Shown here: positions 6,351-14,752 of the stretch, piece after piece
Layout: the number at the start of each line of letters is the position of its first letter
Numbering within the stretch: the stretch's first letter is position 1
Virus record (IMG/VR): IMGVR_UViG_3300044695_001846
Location: 1 to 64,000 of that record
Source of the DNA: a virus
Length of the DNA stretch: 64,000 nt
Reading direction: 5' to 3' (one strand)
Notes under the pieces: generated by a model
What the model saw: the letters and a program-made list of their open reading frames with translations, nothing else
Database searches by the model: none
Told to the model about the DNA's origin: nothing
Position numbers and translations under genes: made by a program

Positions 6351-9300
6351 ATGGCAAAGAAATTTTTAAGTACTTTAAAGATAGTTAATCTACCTTCAGA
6401 TCCTATAAGTGGATCCGAGGGAGAACTATACTTTAATACTTCAGCATCAGTAGCAAAGGTTTACCAAGCAGGAGCTTGGTCAGTCCTTGGTGCAGGTGCT
6501 GGCGGTGGAACTACCGTTAGCACAACAGAACCACCTTCTCCAGAAATTGGGGATTCCTGGTATAAAAATGATACTGGTGAATTTTATGTATATGATGGAA
6601 CTTATTGGGTAGAAGTAAATGGAGTTATTGAAGGAGAAAGTAATCTATATACTCTTTCAGATGTAACTATTACAAATCCTACAAATAATGAAGTGTTAGC
6701 ATATGATTCTTCAGGATCTATTTGGATTAATCAAACAGCAAGTGAAACTGGATTATTAACAGAAGAATCTGCTTCTTCTACATATCTTACACAACTATCT
6801 GCTTCTATGAATTATTTAACATCTGACGATGCTATTATGCTATATCAGCCAATAAGTGTAAGACTTTTTAACTTAACTGGCTTAGAAAATGTAGAAGGAT
6901 TTTTAAGAACTGATGGTGGTCTTGGATGGGGAGTAGATACTGCAACTTATTTAACAACTTGGAGTGCATCTTCAACTTATTTAACTCAAGCAGATGCTTC
7001 TAGTGTTTATTTAACACAAACAAATGCAGCAAATACTTATCTAACTCCTGCAACTAGTGCTTCAATATATCAACCATTAGATGCAGACTTGACTACAATT
7101 GCAGCACTATCAGGATCTTCAGGGTTTTTAAAGAAAAATATTTTTGATAATTGGGTAATAGATAGTAACACATATTTAACAACTTATGATGCTTCAACTC
7201 TTTATCAAACAACTGGAGATTATGCAACAATTAGTGGAGTTGAAACTTTATCAAATAAGACTATGAGTTCCGCTTTTATTGATGGAACTTTGACATTTAA
7301 TGACATAGATCATGATCACACTATTTCCTCAGCATCAAATAATTTTACAATTAATGCACATCAAGATCTTTATTTAACTACAACTACTGGAAGCATTGTT
7401 TTACAACCAGATGAATTTGTAAAAATATATGATGAACATGTTGCTACACAAGAATGGGTAGATTTTCAAGACTACTTAACACAGGTTAGTGCCTCTACAA
7501 TATATCAGCCAATTGGATCATATTCTACAACTTCTCATAATCATACTTTAGATAGTCTTTCAAATGTTGTAATTACTGGAACTCCATCAGATGGACAGGC
7601 AATTGTTTGGGATACGTCTACTTCAAAATGGGTAAATGAAACAATAGCTTCAGGATCTTCTTATCCAGATCAAACTGGTAACAATGGAAAATTTTTACAA
7701 ACAAATGGTGCAAGTGTATCTTGGCAAAATGTTGATCTAAGTTCTAAGCAAAACTACTCAGTAGTCCTTGACACATTAGGATCATCATACGTTAGTCTAG
7801 GAGAAGGATCTGGGTTCTTAAAATATACTAGAGGTTTCCTGGGAAGTTCACCAACATGGTCATTAGATACAGCTACATATTTAACATCATATACAGAAAC
7901 ATCCACATTAGAAGATGTAACTGATCGTGGAGCAACATCATCAAATGCAATTACTATTAGCAATACAACAGAGGCTACTAATGCTACTACAGGTGCTTTA
8001 ATTGTGTCTGGTGGTGTTGGCGTAGCAAAAGATCTTTGGATTGATGGAAATTTACATGTTGCTGGAACTACAACAACTGAAAACACTAAAACAGTAGCAA
8101 CTCATGATAATTTAATTTATTTAAATGCTGCTTTAGATTCAACTATTACAAATGCTGTATATTCAAGTGGATCTATTATTTATACTGCAGATAATTTGTA
8201 TGTTGCTGAAATGGATATTAGAATTACTGGAGTAAGTCCATCAGCATTTAATATATCTTCTGGAGATTTATTAACAGTTGCTTCTGCAACCCCTACACAG
8301 TTTGTTGTTATAAAATCAGATCCAGGAGCATCTTATATTTCTGGTGGAACTGCACACGCAAAAGAAGAGGCTGATCCAGATTTAGGATTTTCAGGTGGAT
8401 ATTATGATGCAGGTTATGCTCACGCAGGTTTATTTAGAGACGCATCTGATGGAGTATTTAAATTCTTCCAAGGATATACCCCAGAACCAGATGAAGCGGT
8501 AAATATTGACACTACTCACGCATCATTTGCATTTGCAGACATACAAATAAGAAATATAAAGCCACAGGGATCTGGTCAAAATGATAACTTTGGAATTGGT
8601 TATAATGCAACATTTAATGCTACTGGATTTGCAAATTTTGGTATAGGGCAAAATGCTTTTAGTGGTGGAAGTGGAACAAACAACTTTGCAATTGGCGATA
8701 ACTCCTTGGAAAATAATACTGGAGGAAGGAACTTTGCATTTGGTGGTTCTGCATTAACTAATAATACTGGAGACTATAATTATGCAATCGGTAAAGATTC
8801 TTTACAAAATAATAGTGGATGGGATAACTACAGTATTGGACCTGCTCTTTATGGAAATACTGGAGACTGGAATTATGCAGTAGGAACTAATTCTTTGCAG
8901 AGTAATACTGGAGACTATAATTTTGCATTTGGGTATCAGGCTGGTCTTAATAATACTGGTTCATACAATGTTTATATTGGTAAATCAGAAGGTCTTTCAA
9001 CAAGTAATAATATAGTTATTGCAGATAATGAAGGCAATATAAGAGCACAATATTTATCTGCAAGTTCTGGATGGACTTTAGGAACAGTTGTTTCTGGAAC
9101 CTGGAATGGATCAGCAATTGGATATCAATACGGTGGAACAGGTCTTACTTCTTTAGGTAGTGCTGGCTATGTTCTTGCAGTAAATGCAACAGTTGACGGT
9201 CTTGAATGGGTAGAAATCACTGGTGGTGGATCATCATTTACCAATTCTTCAGAACTTGCAGCATTATTATCAGATGAAACTGGAAGTGGATCTGTAGTAT

Positions 9301-9707
9301 TTTCTAATTCACCAACTCTTACTACTCCAAATATTGGAGCAGCAACTGGAACCTCTTTGACCACAACTGGAAATGTTATTTCACATGTTGATATTTCAAC
9401 ACCTACATTTGTTACAAATTCATATACCATCACATCTACTGATGATGGAAAACTTTTAATGCTAAATAATTCTACAACAGCTGGAAATCTTTTGATTCCA
9501 ACAGATGCGACTTTTAATTTCCCAATTGGAACACAGATAAACATTGTTCAGGCAGGAACTGGTCTAATTACTGTAGCAGCAGTAACTCCAGCAACAACAA
9601 CAGTAAATGCTACTCCTGGTAAAAAACTTAGAGCACAATGGTCTTCAGCAGCAATTGTTAAAACTGCAGCAAATACTTGGTTATTGATGGGAGACCTAAC
9701 GGTATAA
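6351..9707 (+). CDS. Large tail-fibre protein with YadA-like head repeats
   Basis: 1118 aa. An N-terminal attachment motif (SGSEGELYFNTSASVAKVYQ) is followed by ~8 YLTQ/YLTT-ASAS linkers (~145-240), fibre segments (LHVAGTTTTENT), and residues ~744-883 with seven or more copies of a ~16-20 residue repeat (NFAIGDNSLENNTG, NYAIGKDSLQNNSG). That repeat pattern is the left-handed beta-roll of trimeric-autotransporter (YadA) heads (established fold pattern). The C-terminus (~900-1118) is a beta-rich tip. No S74 chaperone domain is seen. AGAAGGA precedes the ATG. It is the likely main host-recognition fibre. Confidence 0.75.
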   Translation: MAKKFLSTLKIVNLPSDPISGSEGELYFNTSASVAKVYQAGAWSVLGAGAGGGTTVSTTEPPSPEIGDSWYKNDTGEFYVYDGTYWVEVNGVIEGESNLYTLSDVTITNPTNNEVLAYDSSGSIWINQTASETGLLTEESASSTYLTQLSASMNYLTSDDAIMLYQPISVRLFNLTGLENVEGFLRTDGGLGWGVDTATYLTTWSASSTYLTQADASSVYLTQTNAANTYLTPATSASIYQPLDADLTTIAALSGSSGFLKKNIFDNWVIDSNTYLTTYDASTLYQTTGDYATISGVETLSNKTMSSAFIDGTLTFNDIDHDHTISSASNNFTINAHQDLYLTTTTGSIVLQPDEFVKIYDEHVATQEWVDFQDYLTQVSASTIYQPIGSYSTTSHNHTLDSLSNVVITGTPSDGQAIVWDTSTSKWVNETIASGSSYPDQTGNNGKFLQTNGASVSWQNVDLSSKQNYSVVLDTLGSSYVSLGEGSGFLKYTRGFLGSSPTWSLDTATYLTSYTETSTLEDVTDRGATSSNAITISNTTEATNATTGALIVSGGVGVAKDLWIDGNLHVAGTTTTENTKTVATHDNLIYLNAALDSTITNAVYSSGSIIYTADNLYVAEMDIRITGVSPSAFNISSGDLLTVASATPTQFVVIKSDPGASYISGGTAHAKEEADPDLGFSGGYYDAGYAHAGLFRDASDGVFKFFQGYTPEPDEAVNIDTTHASFAFADIQIRNIKPQGSGQNDNFGIGYNATFNATGFANFGIGQNAFSGGSGTNNFAIGDNSLENNTGGRNFAFGGSALTNNTGDYNYAIGKDSLQNNSGWDNYSIGPALYGNTGDWNYAVGTNSLQSNTGDYNFAFGYQAGLNNTGSYNVYIGKSEGLSTSNNIVIADNEGNIRAQYLSASSGWTLGTVVSGTWNGSAIGYQYGGTGLTSLGSAGYVLAVNATVDGLEWVEITGGGSSFTNSSELAALLSDETGSGSVVFSNSPTLTTPNIGAATGTSLTTTGNVISHVDISTPTFVTNSYTITSTDDGKLLMLNNSTTAGNLLIPTDATFNFPIGTQINIVQAGTGLITVAAVTPATTTVNATPGKKLRAQWSSAAIVKTAANTWLLMGDLTV

Positions 9708-9708
9708 T
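9703..9708 (+). promoter_or_regulatory. -10 box immediately before the Cys-rich protein gene
   Basis: TATAAT ends 6 nt before the ATG at 9715 and overlaps the stop region of the large fibre gene. No Shine-Dalgarno sequence is present, so initiation would be leaderless. Confidence 0.5.
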
Positions 9709-9714
9709 AATATT

Positions 9715-10758
9715 ATGAGATTAAGGAATATTGGATCAGTTGCAGGATCAACGCTAAAAATATTTAGAGATACCTTTAATAGAGCTAACCAAACTGGTAT
9801 TGGAACATCCTCTGATGGATCAACATGGAATATAATTAGAGGTTCTTTTAATATTACTTCCAATAAAGCAGATGGTCAAACTCCAGCAAATTATCCATTA
9901 GCTTCAGTTGATATGCCAAAAGAAGAAGTCACCATTAGCTTAAGTGGTGTTACGCAAGGTTCAACTGCAGCACTATGGGTTACAGATAGTGGAAACTGGT
10001 TTGGAGTTGGAATTGATCAAGAAACTATAAGCTGTAATTGTCAAACATGTACAACTCCTGGAAACTGTGCTTCAACTAACTATCAGTGCAATTCAGGAGA
10101 TTATCCATGTACTGTAGCCAACTATGCTTGTAATGTTGCTAACTATGCATGTAATGGTGGAAGCTATTTCTGCGATGTTGTTGGAAATAGATTCTGTAGA
10201 TCCTATACTACTCCTTGTAACATGATGAGTACGCCATTTAGTCCATGCACTGCTTGGTCTAGAGTATGTAATGGTGGATATAATACTGGAAACTGCAATG
10301 GTTCAAACTCTATGTTTACATGCAATGTTTATGCTTGGACATGTAATGCATACGCTTGGACATGTAATACTTGGGCTTTTAACTGTAATTCAGCTTCATA
10401 TCCATGTGCTTCTTTTAATGCAGCTACTTTTTATACATGCAATTGTCAAACATGCTATCCTCAATATATTAGATTTATACAATCTGTTGCAAACACAATT
10501 ACACAGTTAACCAGCTGGACAGTTGCAAGTGTTATTCAATCTTTTAAGGTAATTATATCTTCTATAAATCCAGCAAAAACTTCTGGAACTGCTACAATTA
10601 AACCTTATTCAGATACTAATCTTTCTACACAAATTGGATCAGATTTAACTTATACCCCAACTGGAGTTGCAATTAATGCAAAATATGGTATAATGATTAA
10701 GCCTTCAAGTTATTCTCAAGGAACAACCATTGATGAAATAACTATAGAGACCAACTAG
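9715..10758 (+). CDS. Jelly-roll-like tail protein with cysteine-rich heptad-repeat insert
   Basis: 347 aa. Residues 1-104 (FRDTFNRANQTGIGTSSDG, ITSNKA, WFGVGI) and 250-347 (YIRFIQSVANTITQL, IDEITIE) look like two halves of one concanavalin-like jelly roll seen in phage tails. Between them residues 107-247 form an insert with 22 cysteines; there are none elsewhere in the protein. Cys 118, 125, 132, 139, 146, 153 and again 203, 210, 217, 224, 231 are spaced exactly seven apart, mostly in a YxCN context. The insert is bounded at both ends by CNCQTC. The function is unknown; disulfide or metal cross-linking of an extracellular tip is inferred. Confidence 0.6.
   Translation: MRLRNIGSVAGSTLKIFRDTFNRANQTGIGTSSDGSTWNIIRGSFNITSNKADGQTPANYPLASVDMPKEEVTISLSGVTQGSTAALWVTDSGNWFGVGIDQETISCNCQTCTTPGNCASTNYQCNSGDYPCTVANYACNVANYACNGGSYFCDVVGNRFCRSYTTPCNMMSTPFSPCTAWSRVCNGGYNTGNCNGSNSMFTCNVYAWTCNAYAWTCNTWAFNCNSASYPCASFNAATFYTCNCQTCYPQYIRFIQSVANTITQLTSWTVASVIQSFKVIISSINPAKTSGTATIKPYSDTNLSTQIGSDLTYTPTGVAINAKYGIMIKPSSYSQGTTIDEITIETN
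10033..10455 (+). repeat. Cysteine-rich heptad repeat region bounded by CNCQTC
   Basis: The in-frame segment encodes 22 Cys in 141 residues. The 18-nt flanks at 10033-10050 and 10438-10455 both encode CNCQTC and differ only at synonymous third positions. The internal units of 21 nt encode about seven residues each (such as YACNVAN). Confidence 0.85.
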
Positions 10759-10768
10759 GAGAACTTTT

Positions 10769-11029
10769 ATGACAGAACAAAATGATCTACCAGATGTTCC
10801 AGATTTAGTTGCACCAAAGCATGATGTGACTGCATTTCCTTATGATATTGCCGTAATTATTGATGATACTGTTTTTCAAATAATGAATGTTGATGGTCAA
10901 CAGGCTGCACAGTTTTTATCCCAGCCAAGATTTGTAAGAATTCTTCCTGGAGATCTTGCTAAAATTGGTTGGAAATATATTGACGGAAAATTTTCTTATC
11001 CAGGTGAATCTAATATAGAAGGATTCTAG
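10769..11029 (+). CDS. Small protein of unknown function (GWxYxDGxF type)
   Basis: 86 aa. The N-terminus NDLPDVPDLVAPK is nearly repeated at the start of the unrelated zinc-ribbon gene at 13691. The core IAVIIDDTVFQIMNVDGQQAAQFLSQP and the end IGWKYIDGKF resemble the core of the gene at 11749, so they are diverged paralogues. Such proteins sit next to fibre and glycan genes in many phages but have no assigned role. AGGAG lies upstream of the ATG. Confidence 0.6.
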   Translation: MTEQNDLPDVPDLVAPKHDVTAFPYDIAVIIDDTVFQIMNVDGQQAAQFLSQPRFVRILPGDLAKIGWKYIDGKFSYPGESNIEGF

Positions 11030-11041
11030 TAGGGGCGTATT

Positions 11042-11749
11042 TTGAAACTAATACATTTTATATGCTCAGAATCAATGGAAATTGGTAAGCCAGATTTAAT
11101 TAAAAAATTTATTCCTGAATGGTATAAAAAAGCGGAAACACATTTTTCTTCAGAAGAAGATTTGGCTATTGAAGAAGGAACTCAAAAAACAAGTGCTGGG
11201 CTAAAAACTTGTGTTCCATTTTTAGATGCAATGATATCTGGGTATGCATTAGTTGTGCCATTTGATATATATGTTGGAAAAACTAAAGATGGAGATCTTG
11301 ACATGAAGTGGAATGCTCCACAAGGTTGGGAAAATTTTGTTGAAGAAAGACCAAAAGAGTCTGGATCCACAATGCCAAGACCAGCAGGACATGCACCCAA
11401 TCATATGGTTTGGTCAGGTAGATGGGGTATTAAGGTTCCAAGAGGATACAGCGTTTTGGTGACTCATCCTTTAAATAGACAAGACTTGCCTTTTACAACA
11501 TCTTCTGCAATAATGGATAGCGATAAGTTTTTTGGAAATGGAAACATTCCATTCTTTATAAAAGAAGATTTTGTAGGAGTTATAGAAAAAGGAACTCCTT
11601 TTGCTCAAATTATTCCAATTAAAAGAAAGAGATGGAAAATGATTCATAACTCTGCTTTAAAAGATGCTATTCAAAAGCATGGACACGATGTTAGAAAAAA
11701 AGAAGGAACTTATAAGAAAAAATATTGGACTAGGAAGGAATATTTTTAA
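11042..11749 (+). CDS. Protein of unknown function, DUF6065-like paralogue 1
   Basis: 235 aa with a TTG start preceded by AGGGG. Motifs: FIPEWYKKA (~26), CVPFLDAMISGYALVVPFD (~57-75), GYSVLVTHPLNRQDLPF (~135-151), then GTPFAQIIPIKRKRWKM (~193-209) and a basic C-terminus. The same motif series occurs in the gene at 12062, and a looser version in the gene at 14745, which resembles the phage/bacterial DUF6065 family. No catalytic motif or transmembrane segment is recognised. Its place among glycosyltransferases suggests a link to surface modification, which is inference. Confidence 0.55.
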   Translation: MKLIHFICSESMEIGKPDLIKKFIPEWYKKAETHFSSEEDLAIEEGTQKTSAGLKTCVPFLDAMISGYALVVPFDIYVGKTKDGDLDMKWNAPQGWENFVEERPKESGSTMPRPAGHAPNHMVWSGRWGIKVPRGYSVLVTHPLNRQDLPFTTSSAIMDSDKFFGNGNIPFFIKEDFVGVIEKGTPFAQIIPIKRKRWKMIHNSALKDAIQKHGHDVRKKEGTYKKKYWTRKEYF

Positions 11750-12072
11750 TGTCAGGTAGTCACGATCATAGTGAAAATATAAGAGTTTTAACTACTAGGG
11801 AAATTGTTAGAGACTTTTTTACTAGAAGAAGAAAATATCGTAGTAAAATTTCTTTAGATTCAAATGCTATTCCACCAGCCCCACCAGAGTCTAAGATAAA
11901 TTATTTAGCAATTATTTTAGATGGAGAAGTTCAGGAAATTATGAGAGCACAAAATAGATTAGCTGCCTTACTCTTAAGTCAGCCACTAATTGTAGAATTT
12001 GATCCTGAACAGGTTAAGCCAAATATTGGATGGTCTTATAAAGAAGAAGAATTTTCTCAATATGGGGAATAA
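11749..12072 (+). CDS. Small protein of unknown function, paralogue of 10769 gene
   Basis: 107 aa. A basic N-terminal half (TRRRKYRSK) is followed by the conserved core YLAIILDGEVQEIMRAQNRL and IGWSYKEEEFSQYG, matching the C-terminal two thirds of the 86-aa protein at 10769. The ATG overlaps the upstream stop (TAATG), and the 3' end overlaps the next gene by 11 nt. The pattern unknown-small / DUF6065-like occurs twice in a row (10769-11042 and 11749-12062), pointing to duplication of a two-gene unit. Confidence 0.55.
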   Translation: MSGSHDHSENIRVLTTREIVRDFFTRRRKYRSKISLDSNAIPPAPPESKINYLAIILDGEVQEIMRAQNRLAALLLSQPLIVEFDPEQVKPNIGWSYKEEEFSQYGE

Positions 12073-12724
12073 GATTATTACATTTACATCTTGTGTTCCA
12101 GAAATAGATGTACCCCATCCTTTTCCAGCTAGTAGGCTTGTTCCAGAATGGTATAGAAAATTGCCAGGTGCTGCAGATAAGATAGAAACAGTTAAGAAAT
12201 GTGTTCCAGTCTTAGATGCCCTAACCTCTGGATATATGATTACTTTGCCTGTAGATGTTCACTTTAATGGAGAAGAAAGATCTTTCTGGTATGACTCTCC
12301 TTTTGAAATTAATTCTAATCACTACTTATCGCAGACACAGGGGGTTGATATTGGAGATGAATTCCATGAACAACCACATAAATGGATTAATCAATGGCTA
12401 ATTGAAACTCCAAAAGGATATAGCTGTTTATTTATTCATCCGTTAAATAGAGCAGATCTTCCCTTTAAATCTTTTACTGGAATTGTTGATACAGACAAGC
12501 ATCCAATTATAATTAATTTTCCATTTGTTATGAAAAAAGATTTTTCTGGAGTTATCCCAGCAGGGACTCCAATAATTCAAATTATCCCATTTAAAAGAGA
12601 TGATTGGTCTATGAATGTAGTTGATGATAAACAATTTAAAGAACATCCAGAAGCTCATGAAGTAGAGAATCCACCATTTAACTGGTATAAAAGAAGATGG
12701 TGGACCAGAAAGACTTATACATAA
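12062..12724 (+). CDS. Protein of unknown function, DUF6065-like paralogue 2
   Basis: 220 aa from the ATG at 12062, chosen because the protein then aligns end to end with the 11042 product; a longer reading from 11999 would lie inside the preceding gene. Shared motifs: LVPEWYRKL, CVPVLDALTSGYMITLPVD, GYSCLFIHPLNRADLPF, GTPIIQIIPFKRDDWSM. The C-terminus is basic and aromatic (YKRRWWTRKTY), like KKKYWTRKEYF in paralogue 1. The function is unknown. The stop overlaps the next ATG. Confidence 0.55.
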   Translation: MGNKIITFTSCVPEIDVPHPFPASRLVPEWYRKLPGAADKIETVKKCVPVLDALTSGYMITLPVDVHFNGEERSFWYDSPFEINSNHYLSQTQGVDIGDEFHEQPHKWINQWLIETPKGYSCLFIHPLNRADLPFKSFTGIVDTDKHPIIINFPFVMKKDFSGVIPAGTPIIQIIPFKRDDWSMNVVDDKQFKEHPEAHEVENPPFNWYKRRWWTRKTYT

Positions 12725-13689
12725 TGGAAAGCATTTATATTGCCATCCCTTCAATGGCTGATACTGAAACAAGTGCCACTATAAAAAATGCCATAGAATC
12801 TGCAGAATATCCAGATAGAGTTTTTATTGGAGTTTCTTTTAAAGACTTGAATAAAAAAGAGTATAAGAGAGTGCTTTCTCTAAAAGAAAAGTATCCAAAT
12901 ATTTCTGTAGAGTTTATAAAACTTAAAAAAAGAAAAGTTTCAGAGTATGGCACTGGAGATGGTAGATTTAGAGCACAGCAAATGTACTCTAATCAAGATT
13001 ATATGCTTCAGGTAGATTCTCACACCTATTTTGATAAAAACTGGGATTCTTATTTAATAAAACTATTTAAAGAATTTAAAAATCAAAGCAACATAGAAAA
13101 GTTTGTTTTAACTTCATACATTCCATACTATTCATACCAGCCAGAAAGATCTAGACACCCTGGAGAGTTTTCTTTACCAAGATACCCTCATTTAATTGTT
13201 GATGATTTTTTCTTAAGGTATTTGCCAAAATGGGATGATAATCCAATTCCAGAAAATTCTAAATTAGACAAGTTTGTTCCATGTGTAAAATTTAACGGAG
13301 CCTTTGCTTTTGGAGATAAAAACTTTGTCAACAATACTGGTGTATTCAAAGATGCAATATTTTATGATGAAGAGTTAATTCAAAGCATTAATTTGATTGG
13401 AAATGATTTTGCTTTGGTATTTTTGAATATAAAAGATTTTCCAATAGCACACCTATACTCTGAAGATATAAATGAATTTGGTGGAGAAAGAACATATTTT
13501 GGAGACCTTCTGAGTGCAAGAAAACAAGAAGAGGTTGCAGACAAAGCAATATCTAACTACTTAAACTTTATAGCAAATCCAGAAAACAAAGAGCTAGTTG
13601 CAAAATATGAAAAATATGCTAAAATGGATTGTAGACGTGGACCGCTTTTAAGCAACTATATCCCAAAAGATTTTATTGTTAAGGAATGA
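12724..13689 (+). CDS. GlcNAc-type glycosyltransferase (PF11397-like)
   Basis: 321 aa from the ATG overlapping the previous stop. The N-terminus ESIYIAIPSMADTETSATI and PDRVFIGV match the nucleotide-sugar-binding start of Glycosyltransferase (GlcNAc) family proteins. GTGDGRFRAQQMY (~77-89) and YMLQVDSHTYFDKNWD (~93-108), with a DxH at 98-100 in place of DxD, are the metal and donor site pattern of the family. It is presumably cytoplasmic, transferring a sugar to a protein or glycan; the acceptor is unknown. It belongs to the same tight operon as the dehydratase at 15467. Confidence 0.75.
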   Translation: MESIYIAIPSMADTETSATIKNAIESAEYPDRVFIGVSFKDLNKKEYKRVLSLKEKYPNISVEFIKLKKRKVSEYGTGDGRFRAQQMYSNQDYMLQVDSHTYFDKNWDSYLIKLFKEFKNQSNIEKFVLTSYIPYYSYQPERSRHPGEFSLPRYPHLIVDDFFLRYLPKWDDNPIPENSKLDKFVPCVKFNGAFAFGDKNFVNNTGVFKDAIFYDEELIQSINLIGNDFALVFLNIKDFPIAHLYSEDINEFGGERTYFGDLLSARKQEEVADKAISNYLNFIANPENKELVAKYEKYAKMDCRRGPLLSNYIPKDFIVKE

Positions 13690-13690
13690 T

Positions 13691-14002
13691 ATGAACGATT
13701 TGCCAGAAGTGCCAGATTTAGTATATCCAAAACCAACTGAGGATGTTTCAAAAAAAACAAAGAGACCAGTAAGACCTTGGGACATATTTAATAAAAACAT
13801 TGAAAAAGTAGTTGATAATGTTCAGCAAGAAAGAATGTCTATATGCCTACAGTGTCCTAGATTAATAAAAGCAACCAGGCAATGCAAAGAGTGTGGATGT
13901 TTTATGGACGCAAAAACCAAACTTTTTGATGCAGAATGTCCATTAGGAAAATGGAATAACGTAGTGGTCAGTGTAGACCAGTTTGATTATAAAAAGGATT
14001 AA
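13691..14002 (+). CDS. DUF6171-like zinc-ribbon protein
   Basis: 103 aa from the ATG at 13691 (AAGGA 5 nt upstream). An N-terminal tag NDLPEVPDLVYPK is shared with the gene at 10769. The C-terminal half carries CLQCPRL...CKECGCFMDAKTKL...CPLGKW, a metal site with the cysteine spacing of a small zinc-ribbon family frequent in phages (DUF6171 type, by recollection of the signature). The role is unknown; nucleic-acid or protein binding is likely. Confidence 0.6.
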   Translation: MNDLPEVPDLVYPKPTEDVSKKTKRPVRPWDIFNKNIEKVVDNVQQERMSICLQCPRLIKATRQCKECGCFMDAKTKLFDAECPLGKWNNVVVSVDQFDYKKD

Positions 14003-14005
14003 GAC

Positions 14006-14752
14006 ATGGTTGATGTAAAGCTAATAACTGGAGATGCAACAAACCTGTCCTTTATTGAAAGTAACTCAATAGATTTAATTATTGCAGCACCCCCATTCAT
14101 TAATAGAGATTCTACTGGATATGGTGGAGATCCAAAGAAACAAATAAACTTTAATTCTAAAAAAATGTTAAAGCTTCTTTTAAAAAGTACAAAAGAAATG
14201 GAAAGAGTTTTAAAGCCAACTGGAAGTATTTGGATTGAAATTTCTCCAGAAGATGCTTTAATGCATAGATATATCGTTGAGGTTTTGGATAAAACAAATT
14301 TAAAGAATCCTAACACAATTGTTCATAAAGTTTTAGATGATGAAAGTAAGTCTAATATAGATGAGGTAATTTATAAAGATTGGTTTTTATGGTTTCATCT
14401 TGTAAAAGATGTTAATAACTTTTATTCTAATCCGTTTAAAGTAAAAAAATTTAGAGATCCTGTCTGGTATTTAAACAATACAAATAGAGAAGATTTAGTT
14501 GATAAAACATTAAAGCTTACTTATCCTAAAATTATTAATTATACTGTTGTAAAAGATATTCCAGAAAGGTTTATAGAAATGTACACCAAGGAAAAGGCTG
14601 TAGTTCTAGACCCGTTTGGTGGAAGTGGAACTGTTGCTGCTGTAGCATATAGTATGAATAGAAATGGAATAAGCGTTGACGTTTCTGAAGAACAAACAGA
14701 CGTGGCTAGAAAAAGAATAGATTTAGTAAAGGCTATGGAAAAAGATGTTTAA
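14006..14752 (+). CDS. DNA methyltransferase, N6-adenine/N4-cytosine type
   Basis: 248 aa. Motif IV comes first (DLIIAAPPF, ~23-31) and motif I last (LDPFGGSGTVAAVA, ~201-214), the order of beta-class amino-methyltransferases. About 170 residues between them hold the target-recognition region. The catalytic tetrapeptide is APPF rather than the usual (D/N/S)PP(Y/F), so the first residue that normally contacts the target amino group is missing. It is a solitary gene with no restriction partner in view. It probably modifies phage DNA against host restriction, if active. Confidence 0.75.
   Translation: MVDVKLITGDATNLSFIESNSIDLIIAAPPFINRDSTGYGGDPKKQINFNSKKMLKLLLKSTKEMERVLKPTGSIWIEISPEDALMHRYIVEVLDKTNLKNPNTIVHKVLDDESKSNIDEVIYKDWFLWFHLVKDVNNFYSNPFKVKKFRDPVWYLNNTNREDLVDKTLKLTYPKIINYTVVKDIPERFIEMYTKEKAVVLDPFGGSGTVAAVAYSMNRNGISVDVSEEQTDVARKRIDLVKAMEKDV

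Noticed and set aside
10271-10510. 79-codon + strand ORF inside the Cys-rich gene
   Set aside because: It is the alternate frame of the repeated YxCN codons; no RBS and low-complexity Leu/His composition.
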